Assembly: GCF_039908645.1 (NCBI RefSeq)
Contig: NZ_CP150917.1
Location: forward strand, 4,289,501 to 4,353,500
Reading direction: 5' to 3'
DNA from: Pseudomonas helvetica
Lineage (GTDB): Bacteria; Pseudomonadota; Gammaproteobacteria; Pseudomonadales; Pseudomonadaceae
Length of the DNA stretch: 64,000 nt
Positions 43,726-52,961 of this stretch are shown here, piece by piece. A program made the translations under genes and the position numbers. The stretch's first letter is position 1; every line of letters starts with the position of its first letter. The notes beneath the pieces were generated by a model. That model had not been told where the DNA came from and made no database searches. It was given only the letters and a program-made list of their open reading frames with translations.

Positions 43726-44538
43726 TTAGCGGGCAGCGCCGAGCTGGCCTTTTTCGTCGGAGAACACAATTTCGACCCGACGGTTCTGCGCACGCCCCCG
43801 CTCGGAAGCGTTGGCCTCTACCGGGTATTCATCGCCGTAGCCTTCGACTTGAATGCGCTTATCTTCGATCCCCAGATCGATCAGCATGTCCGCCACCGAC
43901 TGGGCGCGATCGCGAGACAGCTTCAGGTTGTCCTGCTTGCCGCCGGTGCTGTCGGCATAACCTTCGATACGCACCACGCGCTTGGGGTTGAGCTGCAGAA
44001 ACTGGACAATTTTCAATACGGTGCGATTTGCCGAGTTTTTCAGCTCGGCTTCACCGGTGTCGAACAGCACATCCCCCAGGGTCATGACCAGACCGCGATC
44101 AGTCTGGGTCGTAGCCAGGTTGATGATTTGCTCTTCCAGCCATTTACCCTGTTGTTGCACGCTGAGCAGTTTGTTCTCGCGCAACGCCAACTGCAGGCGC
44201 TGACGCTCCAGCTCAAGCTTGGCCCCACGTTCGTCATTCAGCGCTTGCTCGGTGTGTTGACGGGCAATTTCGCTGTAACGCTGACTCAGGTAAGCGTAAT
44301 GCTTAACATCCGGGCCGCTGCCCCAGTAGGTCGACAGACGATCAGCCCGGGCAAGCGACTCACCCGCCCGAATCACGTCCTTGGGCGCGATGCGCAGCAC
44401 GTTCGAATCTTCCTTGACCTTCTGAAAGTCAGCGCTGGCTTGTTGCAATGCCGCCGCGCTGTGTTGACCTGCGCAGCCGGCAAGCCCTGCGCAACCCACC
44501 AGCAGCAAACCGCCCAGAATGGTGTTTTTCAGGCTCAT
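43726..44538 (-). CDS. OmpA-family lipoprotein with DUF4398 domain
   Basis: This 270-residue envelope protein starts with a lipoprotein signal (GGLLLVGCAGLAGCAGQ), followed by a DUF4398-like helical coil (to about 145) and a C-terminal OmpA peptidoglycan-binding domain (VVRIEGYADSTGGKQDNLKL, SRDRAQSVADML, RGRAQNRRVEIVF). It should link the outer membrane to peptidoglycan. Its start overlaps the stop of the DUF4398 gene by 4 nt. Confidence 0.9.
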   Translation of the reverse strand: MSLKNTILGGLLLVGCAGLAGCAGQHSAAALQQASADFQKVKEDSNVLRIAPKDVIRAGESLARADRLSTYWGSGPDVKHYAYLSQRYSEIARQHTEQALNDERGAKLELERQRLQLALRENKLLSVQQQGKWLEEQIINLATTQTDRGLVMTLGDVLFDTGEAELKNSANRTVLKIVQFLQLNPKRVVRIEGYADSTGGKQDNLKLSRDRAQSVADMLIDLGIEDKRIQVEGYGDEYPVEANASERGRAQNRRVEIVFSDEKGQLGAAR

Positions 44539-44891
44539 TGGGCATCTCCCAGTTGCTTGCGCAGGCGAGTGATGCGGGTGTTGAGCACGTTCAGCTTTTC
44601 CTGGCTCTTCACTGTCAGAACCTTTGCTTCGGCCAGACGCGCGTCCAGCTCTGCCTGTTCGGCCTGCATCCGCGCATCCTTGAAGGCTTGAGTGGTCATG
44701 TCGGCCTTAGCCTGAGCGAACTTGCCTTCAGCGAGTTTCAGCTCTGGCACGTCTTCAGTCGTTGCCCCGACAGCGGCGGCCTGTTCCAGGGCCCGTTCGG
44801 TCAAACGCAATTGTTCATTCGGCGCCGGATCGGCAGCACAACCCGCCAGGGCCATAACGGCCATGGCAGCGAAAAGAGGTCGAAGAGTCAC
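44535..44891 (-). CDS. DUF4398 lipoprotein
   Basis: This 118-residue lipoprotein has lipobox ALAGCAAD near residues 15-22 and a helical, probably coiled-coil body (LAEGKFAQAKADMTTQAFKD, EQAELDARLAEAKVL). DUF4398 proteins commonly pair with OmpA-domain lipoproteins, as here. It is 4-nt coupled to the OmpA gene and 9 bp after the solute-binding protein gene, so the three probably form one operon. Confidence 0.85.
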   Translation of the reverse strand: MTLRPLFAAMAVMALAGCAADPAPNEQLRLTERALEQAAAVGATTEDVPELKLAEGKFAQAKADMTTQAFKDARMQAEQAELDARLAEAKVLTVKSQEKLNVLNTRITRLRKQLGDAQ

Positions 44892-44900
44892 TAAAAATCC

Positions 44901-45725
44901 CTACTGTTTTGGGGTGCTGACGGGTTGCTGCAAGTGTGCTTTCCAGCGCTCCAGATTGCGCTGCAGCAGGGCCTGCGTCAGGCCGGACGCGGGCAATTCT
45001 GTCATCTTTTTCGACAACTGTCCGCGTAACCATGGATCGTTGCAGGCAGAGTTGCGGGAAATGGCAAGGAACAGCCCCGGTCGGTCGATCGGTTGCGGAT
45101 ACGCTTGCACATCGTTGGCCATGCCCAATGTCTGCGCCATGGCTATCCCGGTATAACGCCCGGCGAGCACGTAGTCCGCGTCACCCAGTAGCAACTTCTG
45201 AAAAGCCTGTGTCAGGTTCGGTAGGCTCATCAAGGTCAATTGCTCTTGTGCGTAGGCCTCGAACGGTTGTGTCAAACGAGCCTTTGCCGAGACTGCGCCA
45301 ACATGCCCACGCAAATCCTGCGCCTCGTTGTAGACCCATGCCGAGCCCTTGCGGGTCCAGACCAGATAGTCGTTTTCCAGCAACGGCGGCTGGATGTAGT
45401 CCAGTGATTCGAGTTGATTGTCCATCAGAGGCGCGTCGGCCAGCATGTCGATACGCCCGCTACGCACTTCATCCAGCGCTTGAGATCGATTGCCGGCGTA
45501 CAGCAACTCGACCTTGATCCCCAACTCCCCCGCCATCTGCTGCAACAAGTCAGCGCTGGTACCGATCAAGTGCGTCGGGTCTTGCGGGTCTTGCCACAGA
45601 TACGGTGGTGCATCCGGACTGCCGGTCACCACCAGCCGCTCGCATTTGCCCGCAGCGACTGACAGCGAGGGCAAAGCCAGCAGGCTCAGCAGCACCCACA
45701 AGGCGCTCCAGCGACGCAAATCCAT
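44901..45725 (-). CDS. Periplasmic solute-binding protein (SBP_bac_3 type)
   Basis: This 274-residue protein has a signal peptide (SALWVLLSLLALPSLSVAAG) and a family 3 solute-binding domain: CERLVVTGSPDAPPYLWQDP, LIGTSADLLQQMAGELGIKV, AGNRSQALDEVRSGRIDM. No permease or ATPase gene is adjacent, so it may act as a sensor or pair with a distant transporter. The ATG at 45723-45725 was chosen because the longer frame adds non-signal sequence that overlaps the upstream terminator. Confidence 0.82.
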   Translation of the reverse strand: MDLRRWSALWVLLSLLALPSLSVAAGKCERLVVTGSPDAPPYLWQDPQDPTHLIGTSADLLQQMAGELGIKVELLYAGNRSQALDEVRSGRIDMLADAPLMDNQLESLDYIQPPLLENDYLVWTRKGSAWVYNEAQDLRGHVGAVSAKARLTQPFEAYAQEQLTLMSLPNLTQAFQKLLLGDADYVLAGRYTGIAMAQTLGMANDVQAYPQPIDRPGLFLAISRNSACNDPWLRGQLSKKMTELPASGLTQALLQRNLERWKAHLQQPVSTPKQ

Positions 45726-45756
45726 GGCGTATTTCCCCACACTCAAATCGCAGACA

Positions 45757-45786
45757 ATAAAAAACCCGGCCAAAAGGCCGGGCTCT
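45757..45786 (-). terminator. Rho-independent terminator of etfBA
   Basis: On the minus strand GCCCGGCC-TTTT-GGCCGGGTTTTTTATT lies 20 bp after the etfA stop. Confidence 0.85.
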
Positions 45787-45806
45787 TTATAAGTCAAGCT
45801 GCTGGA

Positions 45807-46736
45807 TTAGACCAGCTTCTCAAACTCGGGGATAGCTTCGAACAAGTCCGCCACCAGGCCGTAATCGGCCACCTGGAAGATCGGCGCTTCTTCGTCCTTG
45901 TTGATCGCAACGATCACTTTGGAGTCTTTCATGCCGGCCAGGTGCTGGATCGCGCCGGAGATACCGACGGCGATGTACAGCTGTGGCGCAACGATCTTGC
46001 CGGTCTGACCGACCTGCATGTCGTTGGGTACGAAACCTGCGTCGACCGCCGCGCGGGAAGCGCCAACAGCAGCGCCCAGCTTGTCGGCCAGGGCGTACAG
46101 GTGCTTGAAGTTGTCGCCGTTCTGCATGCCGCGACCGCCGGAAACGACGATCTTGGCAGCGGTCAGTTCCGGACGATCGGACTTGGCCAGTTCTTCGCCA
46201 ACGAAGCTGGAAGTGCCAGCGTCGTGAGCAGCCGCAACTGCTTCAACGGCAGCCGAACCACTTTCGGCGGCAACCGGATCGAAACCGGTAGCACGCACGG
46301 TGATGACTTTTACCGCAGCGTTGGACTGAACGGTCGCGATTGCGTTGCCGGCATAGATTGGGCGCTTGAAGGTGTCAGCGCTTTCAACCGAGATGATCTC
46401 GGAGATCTGGTCAACGTCCAGCTGAGCGGCAACGCGCGGCAGGATGTTTTTACCGTTGGAGGTGGCAGCAGCCAGGATGTGGCTGTAGCCCTTGCCCAAC
46501 TCTGCTGCCAGCGGTGCAACGTTTTCTGGCAGTTGGTGTGCGTAGGCAGCGTTATCGGCGACCAGCACTTTGGCCACGCCAGCGATTTTCGCGGCAGCTT
46601 CAGCTACAGCGCCAACGCCCTGACCGGCAACCAGAACGTGGATGTCACCACCGATTTTGGCGGCAGCCGCCACGGTGTTCAGCGTGGCTGGGGCCACTAC
46701 TTTGTTGTCGTGTTCGGCGATTACCAAGATAGTCAT
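45807..46736 (-). CDS. etfA: Electron transfer flavoprotein, alpha subunit
   Basis: This 309-residue FAD-binding subunit of ETF has the C-terminal FAD domain ([56 protein letters not shown]). It carries electrons from acyl-CoA and other flavin dehydrogenases to ETF-ubiquinone oxidoreductase. It begins 2 bp after the etfB stop. Confidence 0.96.
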   Translation of the reverse strand: MTILVIAEHDNKVVAPATLNTVAAAAKIGGDIHVLVAGQGVGAVAEAAAKIAGVAKVLVADNAAYAHQLPENVAPLAAELGKGYSHILAAATSNGKNILPRVAAQLDVDQISEIISVESADTFKRPIYAGNAIATVQSNAAVKVITVRATGFDPVAAESGSAAVEAVAAAHDAGTSSFVGEELAKSDRPELTAAKIVVSGGRGMQNGDNFKHLYALADKLGAAVGASRAAVDAGFVPNDMQVGQTGKIVAPQLYIAVGISGAIQHLAGMKDSKVIVAINKDEEAPIFQVADYGLVADLFEAIPEFEKLV

Positions 46737-46738
46737 GA

Positions 46739-47488
46739 TCAGATTACCTTCGCTTCGTTTTTCAGTTTCTCGACCAGTTCAGCCACCGACTTGACCTTGA
46801 TGCCTGCGCTGCGTGCAGCCGGCGCTTCGACTTTCAGGGTTTTGTTGGTAGAGGCGGTGGAAACGCCCAAAGCGTCAGGAGTCAGCACTTCAAGCGGCTT
46901 CTTCTTGGCTTTCATGATGTTTGGCAGGGACGCATAGCGCGGCTCGTTCAAACGCAGGTCGGTGGTGACGATGGCTGGCAGTTTCAGCGAAACGGTCTGC
47001 GCGCCGCCGTCGATTTCGCGAGTCACGGCAACTTTGTCGCCAGTGACTTCGACTTTCGAAGCGAAAGTGCCCTGACCGTATCCGCTCAGTGCTGCGAGCA
47101 TCTGGCCAGTCTGGTTGTTGTCGCTGTCGATGGCTTGTTTGCCAAGGATCACCAACGAAGGCTGTTCCTTGTCGACAACAGCCTTGAGCAGCTTGGCAAC
47201 AGCCAGGGAAGTCAGGTCTTCGGTGGATTCGACGAGGATGGCGCGGTCGGCACCCAGAGCCAGCGCGGTGCGCAGTTGCTCTTGAGCGGTGGACGGGCCG
47301 ATGGAGACGACGACGATTTCAGTCGCAACACCTTTCTCTTTCAGGCGTACGGCTTCTTCCACTGCGATTTCGCAGAAAGGGTTCATCGACATCTTGACGT
47401 TAGCGAGATCGACGCCGGAGTTGTCCGCTTTGACGCGAACCTTGACGTTATAGTCGACCACTCGTTTGACAGCTACAAGAACCTTCAT
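46739..47488 (-). CDS. etfB: Electron transfer flavoprotein, beta subunit
   Basis: This 249-residue subunit starts [20 protein letters not shown] and carries the dehydrogenase recognition/AMP-binding segments ([40 protein letters not shown]). With etfA it forms the ETF heterodimer. It is the first gene of the etfBA operon, divergent from etfD, with a shared 547-bp regulatory region. Confidence 0.96.
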   Translation of the reverse strand: MKVLVAVKRVVDYNVKVRVKADNSGVDLANVKMSMNPFCEIAVEEAVRLKEKGVATEIVVVSIGPSTAQEQLRTALALGADRAILVESTEDLTSLAVAKLLKAVVDKEQPSLVILGKQAIDSDNNQTGQMLAALSGYGQGTFASKVEVTGDKVAVTREIDGGAQTVSLKLPAIVTTDLRLNEPRYASLPNIMKAKKKPLEVLTPDALGVSTASTNKTLKVEAPAARSAGIKVKSVAELVEKLKNEAKVI

Positions 47489-48035
47489 GGATTCCTCGTT
47501 ACTCTCCGGTGAAAAGAAAGTCGCCTAGGCGAACCTGGCGGTTGATGCTCATCGGGCACAAGGGCACCTCTAAAAACGCCGGCATTTGTACTGGGTGACC
47601 CAGCTCACGAAGCGTAATGACCGTTCGTCAGTGGTGACTAACGAGTCATTCTTTGTCGCGACGTGTAAACTTCGCGACAAACCCGTGCTGCGCGTCACCT
47701 TGTACCGCCTTCGCCCTGTCTTTAGAGGTGCTCTTGAAACCAACAGTCAGCCTACGGCGAGCGCAAAACCGCCCGTATCTTGACCGGAACACCTATTCCG
47801 GTCAATACGCCAAAATGGCCAGTCATAAGCCGCGCTTCTTTGATTTCTCTGGGCTGGAGCAAATTCAAACAAACGTTTGTATTGGACGCTAAGAGTGGTG
47901 TAGATATAATGCGCCGCCTAGAGAGAAAGGTGGCTCATCGATTGTCCTCTCCCAGCGTTGTGCAGGGATTCATGGATGCGACACCAAACCTCCAATTAGA
48001 AAAAAAACTGTTGAGCCTTGAGTAGGAGATAACCT
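47489..48035. promoter_or_regulatory. Divergent etfBA / etfD control region
   Basis: These 547 bp carry no gene that I can support. They must contain promoters for both etf units and include a PsrA-like box at 47866-47879. The rest shows no further motif that I recognise. Confidence 0.6.
47866..47879. promoter_or_regulatory. PsrA-type operator (CAAAC-N4-GTTTG)
   Basis: CAAACAAACGTTTG matches the published PsrA consensus (G/C)AAAC-N2-4-GTTT(G/C). PsrA is a TetR-family sensor of long-chain fatty acids that represses beta-oxidation genes in Pseudomonas. Its position 157 bp before etfD fits induction of ETF-QO by fatty acids. Confidence 0.65.
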
Positions 48036-49700
48036 GTGGAACGCGAATACATGGAATTCGACGTGGTCATCGTCGGTGCCGGCCCCGCTGGTCTTTCCGC
48101 CGCCTGCCGATTGAAGCAGAAGGCCGCCGAAGCCGGTAAGGAAATTAGCGTCTGCGTGGTCGAAAAAGGCTCCGAAGTCGGCGCTCACATTCTGTCTGGC
48201 GCGGTGTTCGAACCTCGGGCGCTGAACGAACTGTTCCCGGACTGGAAAGAACTCGGCGCGCCGCTGAACACTCCGGTCACTCGCGATGACATCTTCGTTC
48301 TGAAGAACGCCGATGGCGCGATCAAGATTCCAGACCTCTTTGTGCCCAAGACCATGCACAACGAAGGCAACTACATCATCTCCCTGGGCAACCTGTGCCG
48401 CTGGCTGGCTCAGCAGGCCGAGAACCTGGGCGTAGAGATCTACCCGGGCTTCGCCGCTCAGGAAGCACTGTTCGACGAAAACGGCGTGGTTCGCGGGATC
48501 ATCACCGGCGACCTTGGCGTTGACCGTGAAGGTAATCCGAAAGAAGGCCTGTACACCCCAGGCATGGAGCTGCGTGGCAAGTACACGCTGTTCGCCGAAG
48601 GCTGCCGTGGCCACATCGGCAAGCAACTGATCAAGCGCTTCAACCTCGACACCGATGCCGACGCCCAGCACTACGGCATTGGCCTGAAAGAAATCTGGGA
48701 AATCGATCCGGCCAAGCATCAGCCAGGCCTGGTGGTGCACACCGCCGGTTGGCCGCTGGACATCATGGGCACCGAAAACACCGGCGGCTCGTTCCTCTAT
48801 CACCTGGAAAACAACCAGGTTGTAGTCGGCCTGATCGTTGACCTGTCCTACAGCAACACTTACCTGTCGCCGTTCGACGAGTTCCAGCGCCTCAAGCATC
48901 ACCCGGTGCTCAAGCAGTACCTGGAAGGCGGCAAGCGCATCAGCTACGGTGCGCGCGCGATCTGCAAAGGTGGCCTGAACTCGCTGCCGAAGATGGTCTT
49001 CAAGGGCGGCGCGCTGATCGGTTGCGACCTCGGCACCCTGAACTTCGCCAAGATCAAAGGCAGTCACACCGCCATGAAGTCCGGCATGCTCGCCGCTGAC
49101 GCCGTGGCCGACGCCCTGTTCGCAGGCTCCGAAGGCGCTGATGAACTGAACAGCTACGTTGAATCGTTCAAAGCCAGCTGGCTTTACGAAGAACTGTTCG
49201 CCAGCCGCAACTTCGGCCCGGCGATGCACAAATTCGGCCCCATCATTGGCGCTGGCTTCAACTGGCTCGACCAGAACATCTTCGGCGGCAAACTGCCGTT
49301 CACCTTGCACGACACCAAGCCGGACTACGCTTGCCTCAAGCTCGCGGCCGACAGCAAGAAGATCGACTACCCGAAACCGGACGGCAAACTCAGCTTCGAC
49401 AAGCTCAGCTCGGTGTTCATCTCCGGTACCAACCATGAAGAAGAACAGCCTTGCCACCTGAAACTGGCCGACGCGAGCATCCCGATCAGCAAGAACCTGC
49501 CGCTGTACGATGAGCCTGCTCAGCGCTACTGCCCGGCTGGCGTGTATGAAGTGATCACCAAGGAAGACGGCGAGAAGCGCTTCCAGATCAACGCCCAGAA
49601 CTGCGTGCACTGCAAGACCTGCGACATCAAGGACCCTGCGCAGAACATCACCTGGGTAACGCCGGAAGGTTCTGGCGGCCCGACTTACCCGAACATGTAA
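48036..49700 (+). CDS. etfD: Electron transfer flavoprotein-ubiquinone oxidoreductase
   Basis: This 554-residue membrane-associated enzyme passes electrons from ETF to ubiquinone. The FAD motif VVIVGAGPAGLSAACRLKQK is at the N-terminus, and the [4Fe-4S] ferredoxin-like motif near the C-terminus (YCPAGVYEV, NCVHCKTCDIKDP). The start is GTG at 48036 (AGGAG upstream), giving the MEREYMEFDVVIVG start seen in relatives; an ATG five codons later is possible. Confidence 0.95.
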   Translation: MEREYMEFDVVIVGAGPAGLSAACRLKQKAAEAGKEISVCVVEKGSEVGAHILSGAVFEPRALNELFPDWKELGAPLNTPVTRDDIFVLKNADGAIKIPDLFVPKTMHNEGNYIISLGNLCRWLAQQAENLGVEIYPGFAAQEALFDENGVVRGIITGDLGVDREGNPKEGLYTPGMELRGKYTLFAEGCRGHIGKQLIKRFNLDTDADAQHYGIGLKEIWEIDPAKHQPGLVVHTAGWPLDIMGTENTGGSFLYHLENNQVVVGLIVDLSYSNTYLSPFDEFQRLKHHPVLKQYLEGGKRISYGARAICKGGLNSLPKMVFKGGALIGCDLGTLNFAKIKGSHTAMKSGMLAADAVADALFAGSEGADELNSYVESFKASWLYEELFASRNFGPAMHKFGPIIGAGFNWLDQNIFGGKLPFTLHDTKPDYACLKLAADSKKIDYPKPDGKLSFDKLSSVFISGTNHEEEQPCHLKLADASIPISKNLPLYDEPAQRYCPAGVYEVITKEDGEKRFQINAQNCVHCKTCDIKDPAQNITWVTPEGSGGPTYPNM

Positions 49701-49718
49701 GTCAAATTGCCAAACATC

Positions 49719-49744
49719 AAGGCTCCCGAAATGGGGGCCTTTTT
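49719..49744 (+). terminator. Rho-independent terminator of etfD
   Basis: AAGGCTCCC-GAAAT-GGGGGCCTTTTT starts 19 bp after the stop. Confidence 0.85.
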
Positions 49745-49790
49745 GTTGCCCGGAGAAAACGACACCGCCCTCTGTAACTGCGCCTGAAAT

Positions 49791-50681
49791 CTAAGCCACC
49801 CGTTCATCCCCCGGATTACGCTCGAAGTAGCGCTTATACTCGCGACTGAACTGCGACGTGCTCTGATAACCCACCCGATGCGCAACCTGCGCCACCCCCA
49901 GCCCTTCCGACAGCAACAACTGCTGCGCCTTGAGCAATCGCAAGCGCTTCAAATACTGCACCGGCGACAACAAGGTGCTGCGCTTGAAATGCTCGTGAAA
50001 GGTCGACGTACTCATGTTCGCGCAACTGGCCAGCGTCTCGACGTTCAGCGGCTCGGTGAAGTGCGCATGCAAATGACTCAAGGACGCCGCAATCCGGGCA
50101 AATTGTCCCTGTTGCTCGACCAACGCCCGTAGCACATCAGCCTGCGGACCGCGTAACGCCACGAACAACAACTCACGCAACCGTGCCTGCCCCATGACCT
50201 GACACTCCAGCGGATCGTGCAGGCAGTGCAACAAGCGCTCGACACAGCCACGCATGCCGTCATCGAGTACCGCCGAGGTCATGGATTCGGGGGTTTGCGC
50301 AGGCGTATTGCGCCCATGCACCAACCCCATGGCCAACACCAGTTCGCCCAAAAGCGCGCGGTCGATGGCAATCGAAACCCCGAGCAATGGCGCATCAGCC
50401 ATGGCAAAGGTTTCGCATTCGAACGGCACCGGCAGTGCCTGAATCAGGTAATGCCCGGCACCGTATTCCAGCGTACGCGCGCCCAGATAGGCGACTTTGC
50501 TGCCTTGGGCAATGATCATCAGGCTCGGCTCATAGATCTGCGGGCCACGCGCCACATCGCAACTGGCTCTGAGTACGTGCACGCCGGGCAAGCGTGTCGG
50601 CACGAAACCATCACGGGTCGCCAACGGCTGAATCAGCCCAACCAGCGCAGCATTGGCATCGAGATGACGGGTTAACAACAT
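49791..50681 (-). CDS. AraC-family transcriptional regulator with N-terminal cupin-type domain
   Basis: This ~296-residue regulator has an AraC_N-type domain (YEPSLMIIAQGSKVAYLGAR, GAGHYLIQALPVPFEC) and a C-terminal double HTH (LASCANMSTSTFHEHFKRST, VAHRVGYQSTSQFSREYKRY). It is divergent from an alcohol dehydrogenase with 179 bp between, the usual arrangement for control of that gene. The start is uncertain: ATG at 50679-50681 begins the domain but has a weak ribosome-binding site. Confidence 0.85.
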   Translation of the reverse strand: MLLTRHLDANAALVGLIQPLATRDGFVPTRLPGVHVLRASCDVARGPQIYEPSLMIIAQGSKVAYLGARTLEYGAGHYLIQALPVPFECETFAMADAPLLGVSIAIDRALLGELVLAMGLVHGRNTPAQTPESMTSAVLDDGMRGCVERLLHCLHDPLECQVMGQARLRELLFVALRGPQADVLRALVEQQGQFARIAASLSHLHAHFTEPLNVETLASCANMSTSTFHEHFKRSTLLSPVQYLKRLRLLKAQQLLLSEGLGVAQVAHRVGYQSTSQFSREYKRYFERNPGDERVA

Positions 50682-50860
50682 GGCAAAAACTTCGCGAAAA
50701 AAGGATGAAAGCATCATCGCAGGTCTGAGCGCCAATGCGACCGCTCCACCGAGGATGCCGGAGGAATAGGCATAAGACGCGGAGGAATCGTCATGGCCGG
50801 TGAAGCGGGCGGCGCGGAAAATCCCCCACCTCACCCGTCACTGCTTTTGCGAGGTTCACC

Positions 50861-51913
50861 ATGTACACCGCCATCGGTTACGCCGCCCAGTCGGCCACCA
50901 CTCCCCTCGCCCCGATGACCTTCGAACGTCGCAGCCCGCGTGCCGACGATGTAGCGATCGAGATTCTCTACTGCGGCGTCTGCCACTCCGACATCCACCA
51001 GGCCCGCAACGAATGGGGCATTGCTGTTTACCCGCTGATGCCAGGCCACGAAATTGTCGGCAAAGTCACCGCCATTGGCACCAATGTCACCGCCCATAAG
51101 GTGGGTGATCTGGTCGGCGTCGGCTGCATGGTCGACTCGTGCCGCCACTGCGAAGCCTGCCATGCCGACCTCGAGCAATATTGCCTCGAAGGTCCGACCC
51201 TGACCTACGCGACCCCGGACCGGGTCGACGGCAGCAACACCATGGGCGGTTACTCGGATAGCATCGTGGTCAGCGAGCACTTCGTCGTACGTATCCCCGA
51301 GAAACTCGACCCGGCCAGCGCCGCACCGATCCTCTGTGCGGGCATCACCACCTACTCGCCGCTCAAACACTATGGCGTGAAAGCCGGCGACAAAGTCGGG
51401 ATTCTCGGCATGGGCGGCCTCGGTCACATGGGCATCAAGTTTGCCAAGGCCATGGGTGCTGAAGTGACGCTGTTCACCCGTTCGGCGAGCAAGGCTGAAG
51501 AAGGTCGCCGCCAAGGCGCGGACCACGTGATCGTCTCCACCGATGCCGAGCAGATGAAGGCTGCTGCAGGACAGTTCGACTTTTTGCTCGACACCATTCC
51601 GGTGCAGCACGATCTCAACCCGTACCTCGATATGCTGCGCTTCGACGGCGTGCACATCCTGGTCGGCCTGATCGAGCCGATTGACCCGCCCGTCCACGCC
51701 GCCAAACTGGTACTGGGTCGTCGGGTCCTGGCCGGCTCGTTGATCGGTGGTATCGCAGAAACCCAGGAAGTGCTGGATTTCTGCGCCGAGCACAACATCA
51801 CCTGCGACATCGAAATGCTCGACATCCGCCAGATCAACGAGGCTTACAGCCGCATGATCGCCGGTGACGTGAAATACCGCTTCGTCATCGACATGGCAAC
51901 GCTTAAAGCCTGA
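50861..51913 (+). CDS. Zinc-dependent alcohol/aldehyde reductase (YahK/AdhC type)
   Basis: This 350-residue NAD(P)H-dependent dehydrogenase has catalytic-zinc residues in CGVCHSDIHQARNEWG and GHEIVG, a structural zinc site in CRHCEACHADLEQYC, and the Rossmann motif GILGMGGLGHMGIKFAKAMG. It belongs to the cinnamyl alcohol dehydrogenase-like group that reduces aldehydes to alcohols. It is probably controlled by the divergent AraC regulator. Confidence 0.92.
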   Translation: MYTAIGYAAQSATTPLAPMTFERRSPRADDVAIEILYCGVCHSDIHQARNEWGIAVYPLMPGHEIVGKVTAIGTNVTAHKVGDLVGVGCMVDSCRHCEACHADLEQYCLEGPTLTYATPDRVDGSNTMGGYSDSIVVSEHFVVRIPEKLDPASAAPILCAGITTYSPLKHYGVKAGDKVGILGMGGLGHMGIKFAKAMGAEVTLFTRSASKAEEGRRQGADHVIVSTDAEQMKAAAGQFDFLLDTIPVQHDLNPYLDMLRFDGVHILVGLIEPIDPPVHAAKLVLGRRVLAGSLIGGIAETQEVLDFCAEHNITCDIEMLDIRQINEAYSRMIAGDVKYRFVIDMATLKA

Positions 51914-51945
51914 GTCAGGCCCTGTCGCTTAGCGGAGCAATCCAC

Positions 51946-51989
51946 CGGGCTGTGGGCTCTTCGACCCAAGAGTCCCGCCCGTTTTTTTT
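51946..51989 (+). terminator. Rho-independent terminator of the alcohol dehydrogenase gene
   Basis: A long stem (CGGGC, then GGGCTCTT paired with AAGAGTCCC, then GCCCG) is followed by eight T, 32 bp after the stop. Confidence 0.8.
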
Positions 51990-52016
51990 CATTTGAGCCT
52001 GCCAATCCACCCTGGA

Positions 52017-52892
52017 TCAGAGCCCCTTGTCAGGGACATAGAGCTTTATTGTTTCAGGCTCATCGGCCCCCACTTGATGGGTGTAGCCCAAGGAGTCGGT
52101 CACACCCGCCTCCTGACGCCCATCCATGCGCACAATAATGTAGGGAGCGTCCGGTTTCGCCAAGCCGGTTTCCTGGTTAACAACGCGGTACTTGTCTTTA
52201 TAGGGCGCAAACGAACTCAACAGCCCACTGTAAGGCAAACTGCTGCATACACCGCCATGGACAATGGTCTCACCGCCATACCAAACCCATTCGTTGATAC
52301 AAACAGGCTCAAACAACAACCAGGAAAACGGACGATCTTCTGGCGGCAGAATCACATAGGCGGGTGAAAGGATCTGTTTATCCACCTCGGCAATGATGCG
52401 CGACGTCGGGATATACATGATCGTTGAATAGTACGGCTTGAAAAACCACGCAACACTCACGGTTTTACAGGGAATGTACTCCTGGGATTTCAGCAACGGG
52501 AGCAGTACTTCCTTCCTGATTTCACGTTGAGCACGGTGATGATCGCTATCCTCGGTAAATCTGACCGAGGTCCAGAACTCGTAACGACGATCACCCTCAA
52601 CAAGATGGGCATCCTCCAGAAAACCTTGCATCGACAAGGTCATAGTGTGATTGTTTGAAAAGTTCCTATCACCGTCCAGTGAGCACGTAATCCACGCATT
52701 GACACCATCGTTGATACCGTTGGACTTGTAGATGTTCGCCACGTCCCGATCGGACCTGAAACGTAACTCATACTGACCATAGCCTTGGTGTTTGATCGAG
52801 GTAAACTCAACCCGCGCATCCGGTACGTGTAACTGCATGCACGACGAACACAAAACAACCATCAACACCCATAGCATCCGTACCATTTTCAT
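52017..52892 (-). CDS. Lipoprotein of a three-member local family, with an extra C-terminal domain
   Basis: This 291-residue protein begins with a lipoprotein-type signal (MLWVLMVVLCSSC). Its first ~165 residues share the pattern of the proteins at 55749-56261 and 56258-56752 (ITCSLDGDRNFSNNHTMTLS, LLPLLKSQEYIPC, YYSTIMYIPTS). A C-terminal extension ends with YRVVNQETGLAKPDAPYIIV and GVTDSLGYTHQVGADEPETI, the pattern of a small domain often found in type VI secretion effectors and PAAR/VgrG-associated proteins. I infer an envelope lipoprotein, perhaps an immunity or adaptor protein, but have no direct evidence. ATG at 52890-52892, or the Met two codons later. Confidence 0.6.
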   Translation of the reverse strand: MKMVRMLWVLMVVLCSSCMQLHVPDARVEFTSIKHQGYGQYELRFRSDRDVANIYKSNGINDGVNAWITCSLDGDRNFSNNHTMTLSMQGFLEDAHLVEGDRRYEFWTSVRFTEDSDHHRAQREIRKEVLLPLLKSQEYIPCKTVSVAWFFKPYYSTIMYIPTSRIIAEVDKQILSPAYVILPPEDRPFSWLLFEPVCINEWVWYGGETIVHGGVCSSLPYSGLLSSFAPYKDKYRVVNQETGLAKPDAPYIIVRMDGRQEAGVTDSLGYTHQVGADEPETIKLYVPDKGL

Positions 52893-52961
52893 TCCCAAGA
52901 TAACGCTCCATTCCCCAAAAACCTGCTCAACCCACCGCACGTCTGATCAGACGTTAGCGGC

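Noticed and set aside
47970..49610. 546-codon minus-strand frame opposite etfD
   Set aside because: It is an antisense shadow of etfD, a clear family member with FAD and FeS motifs.
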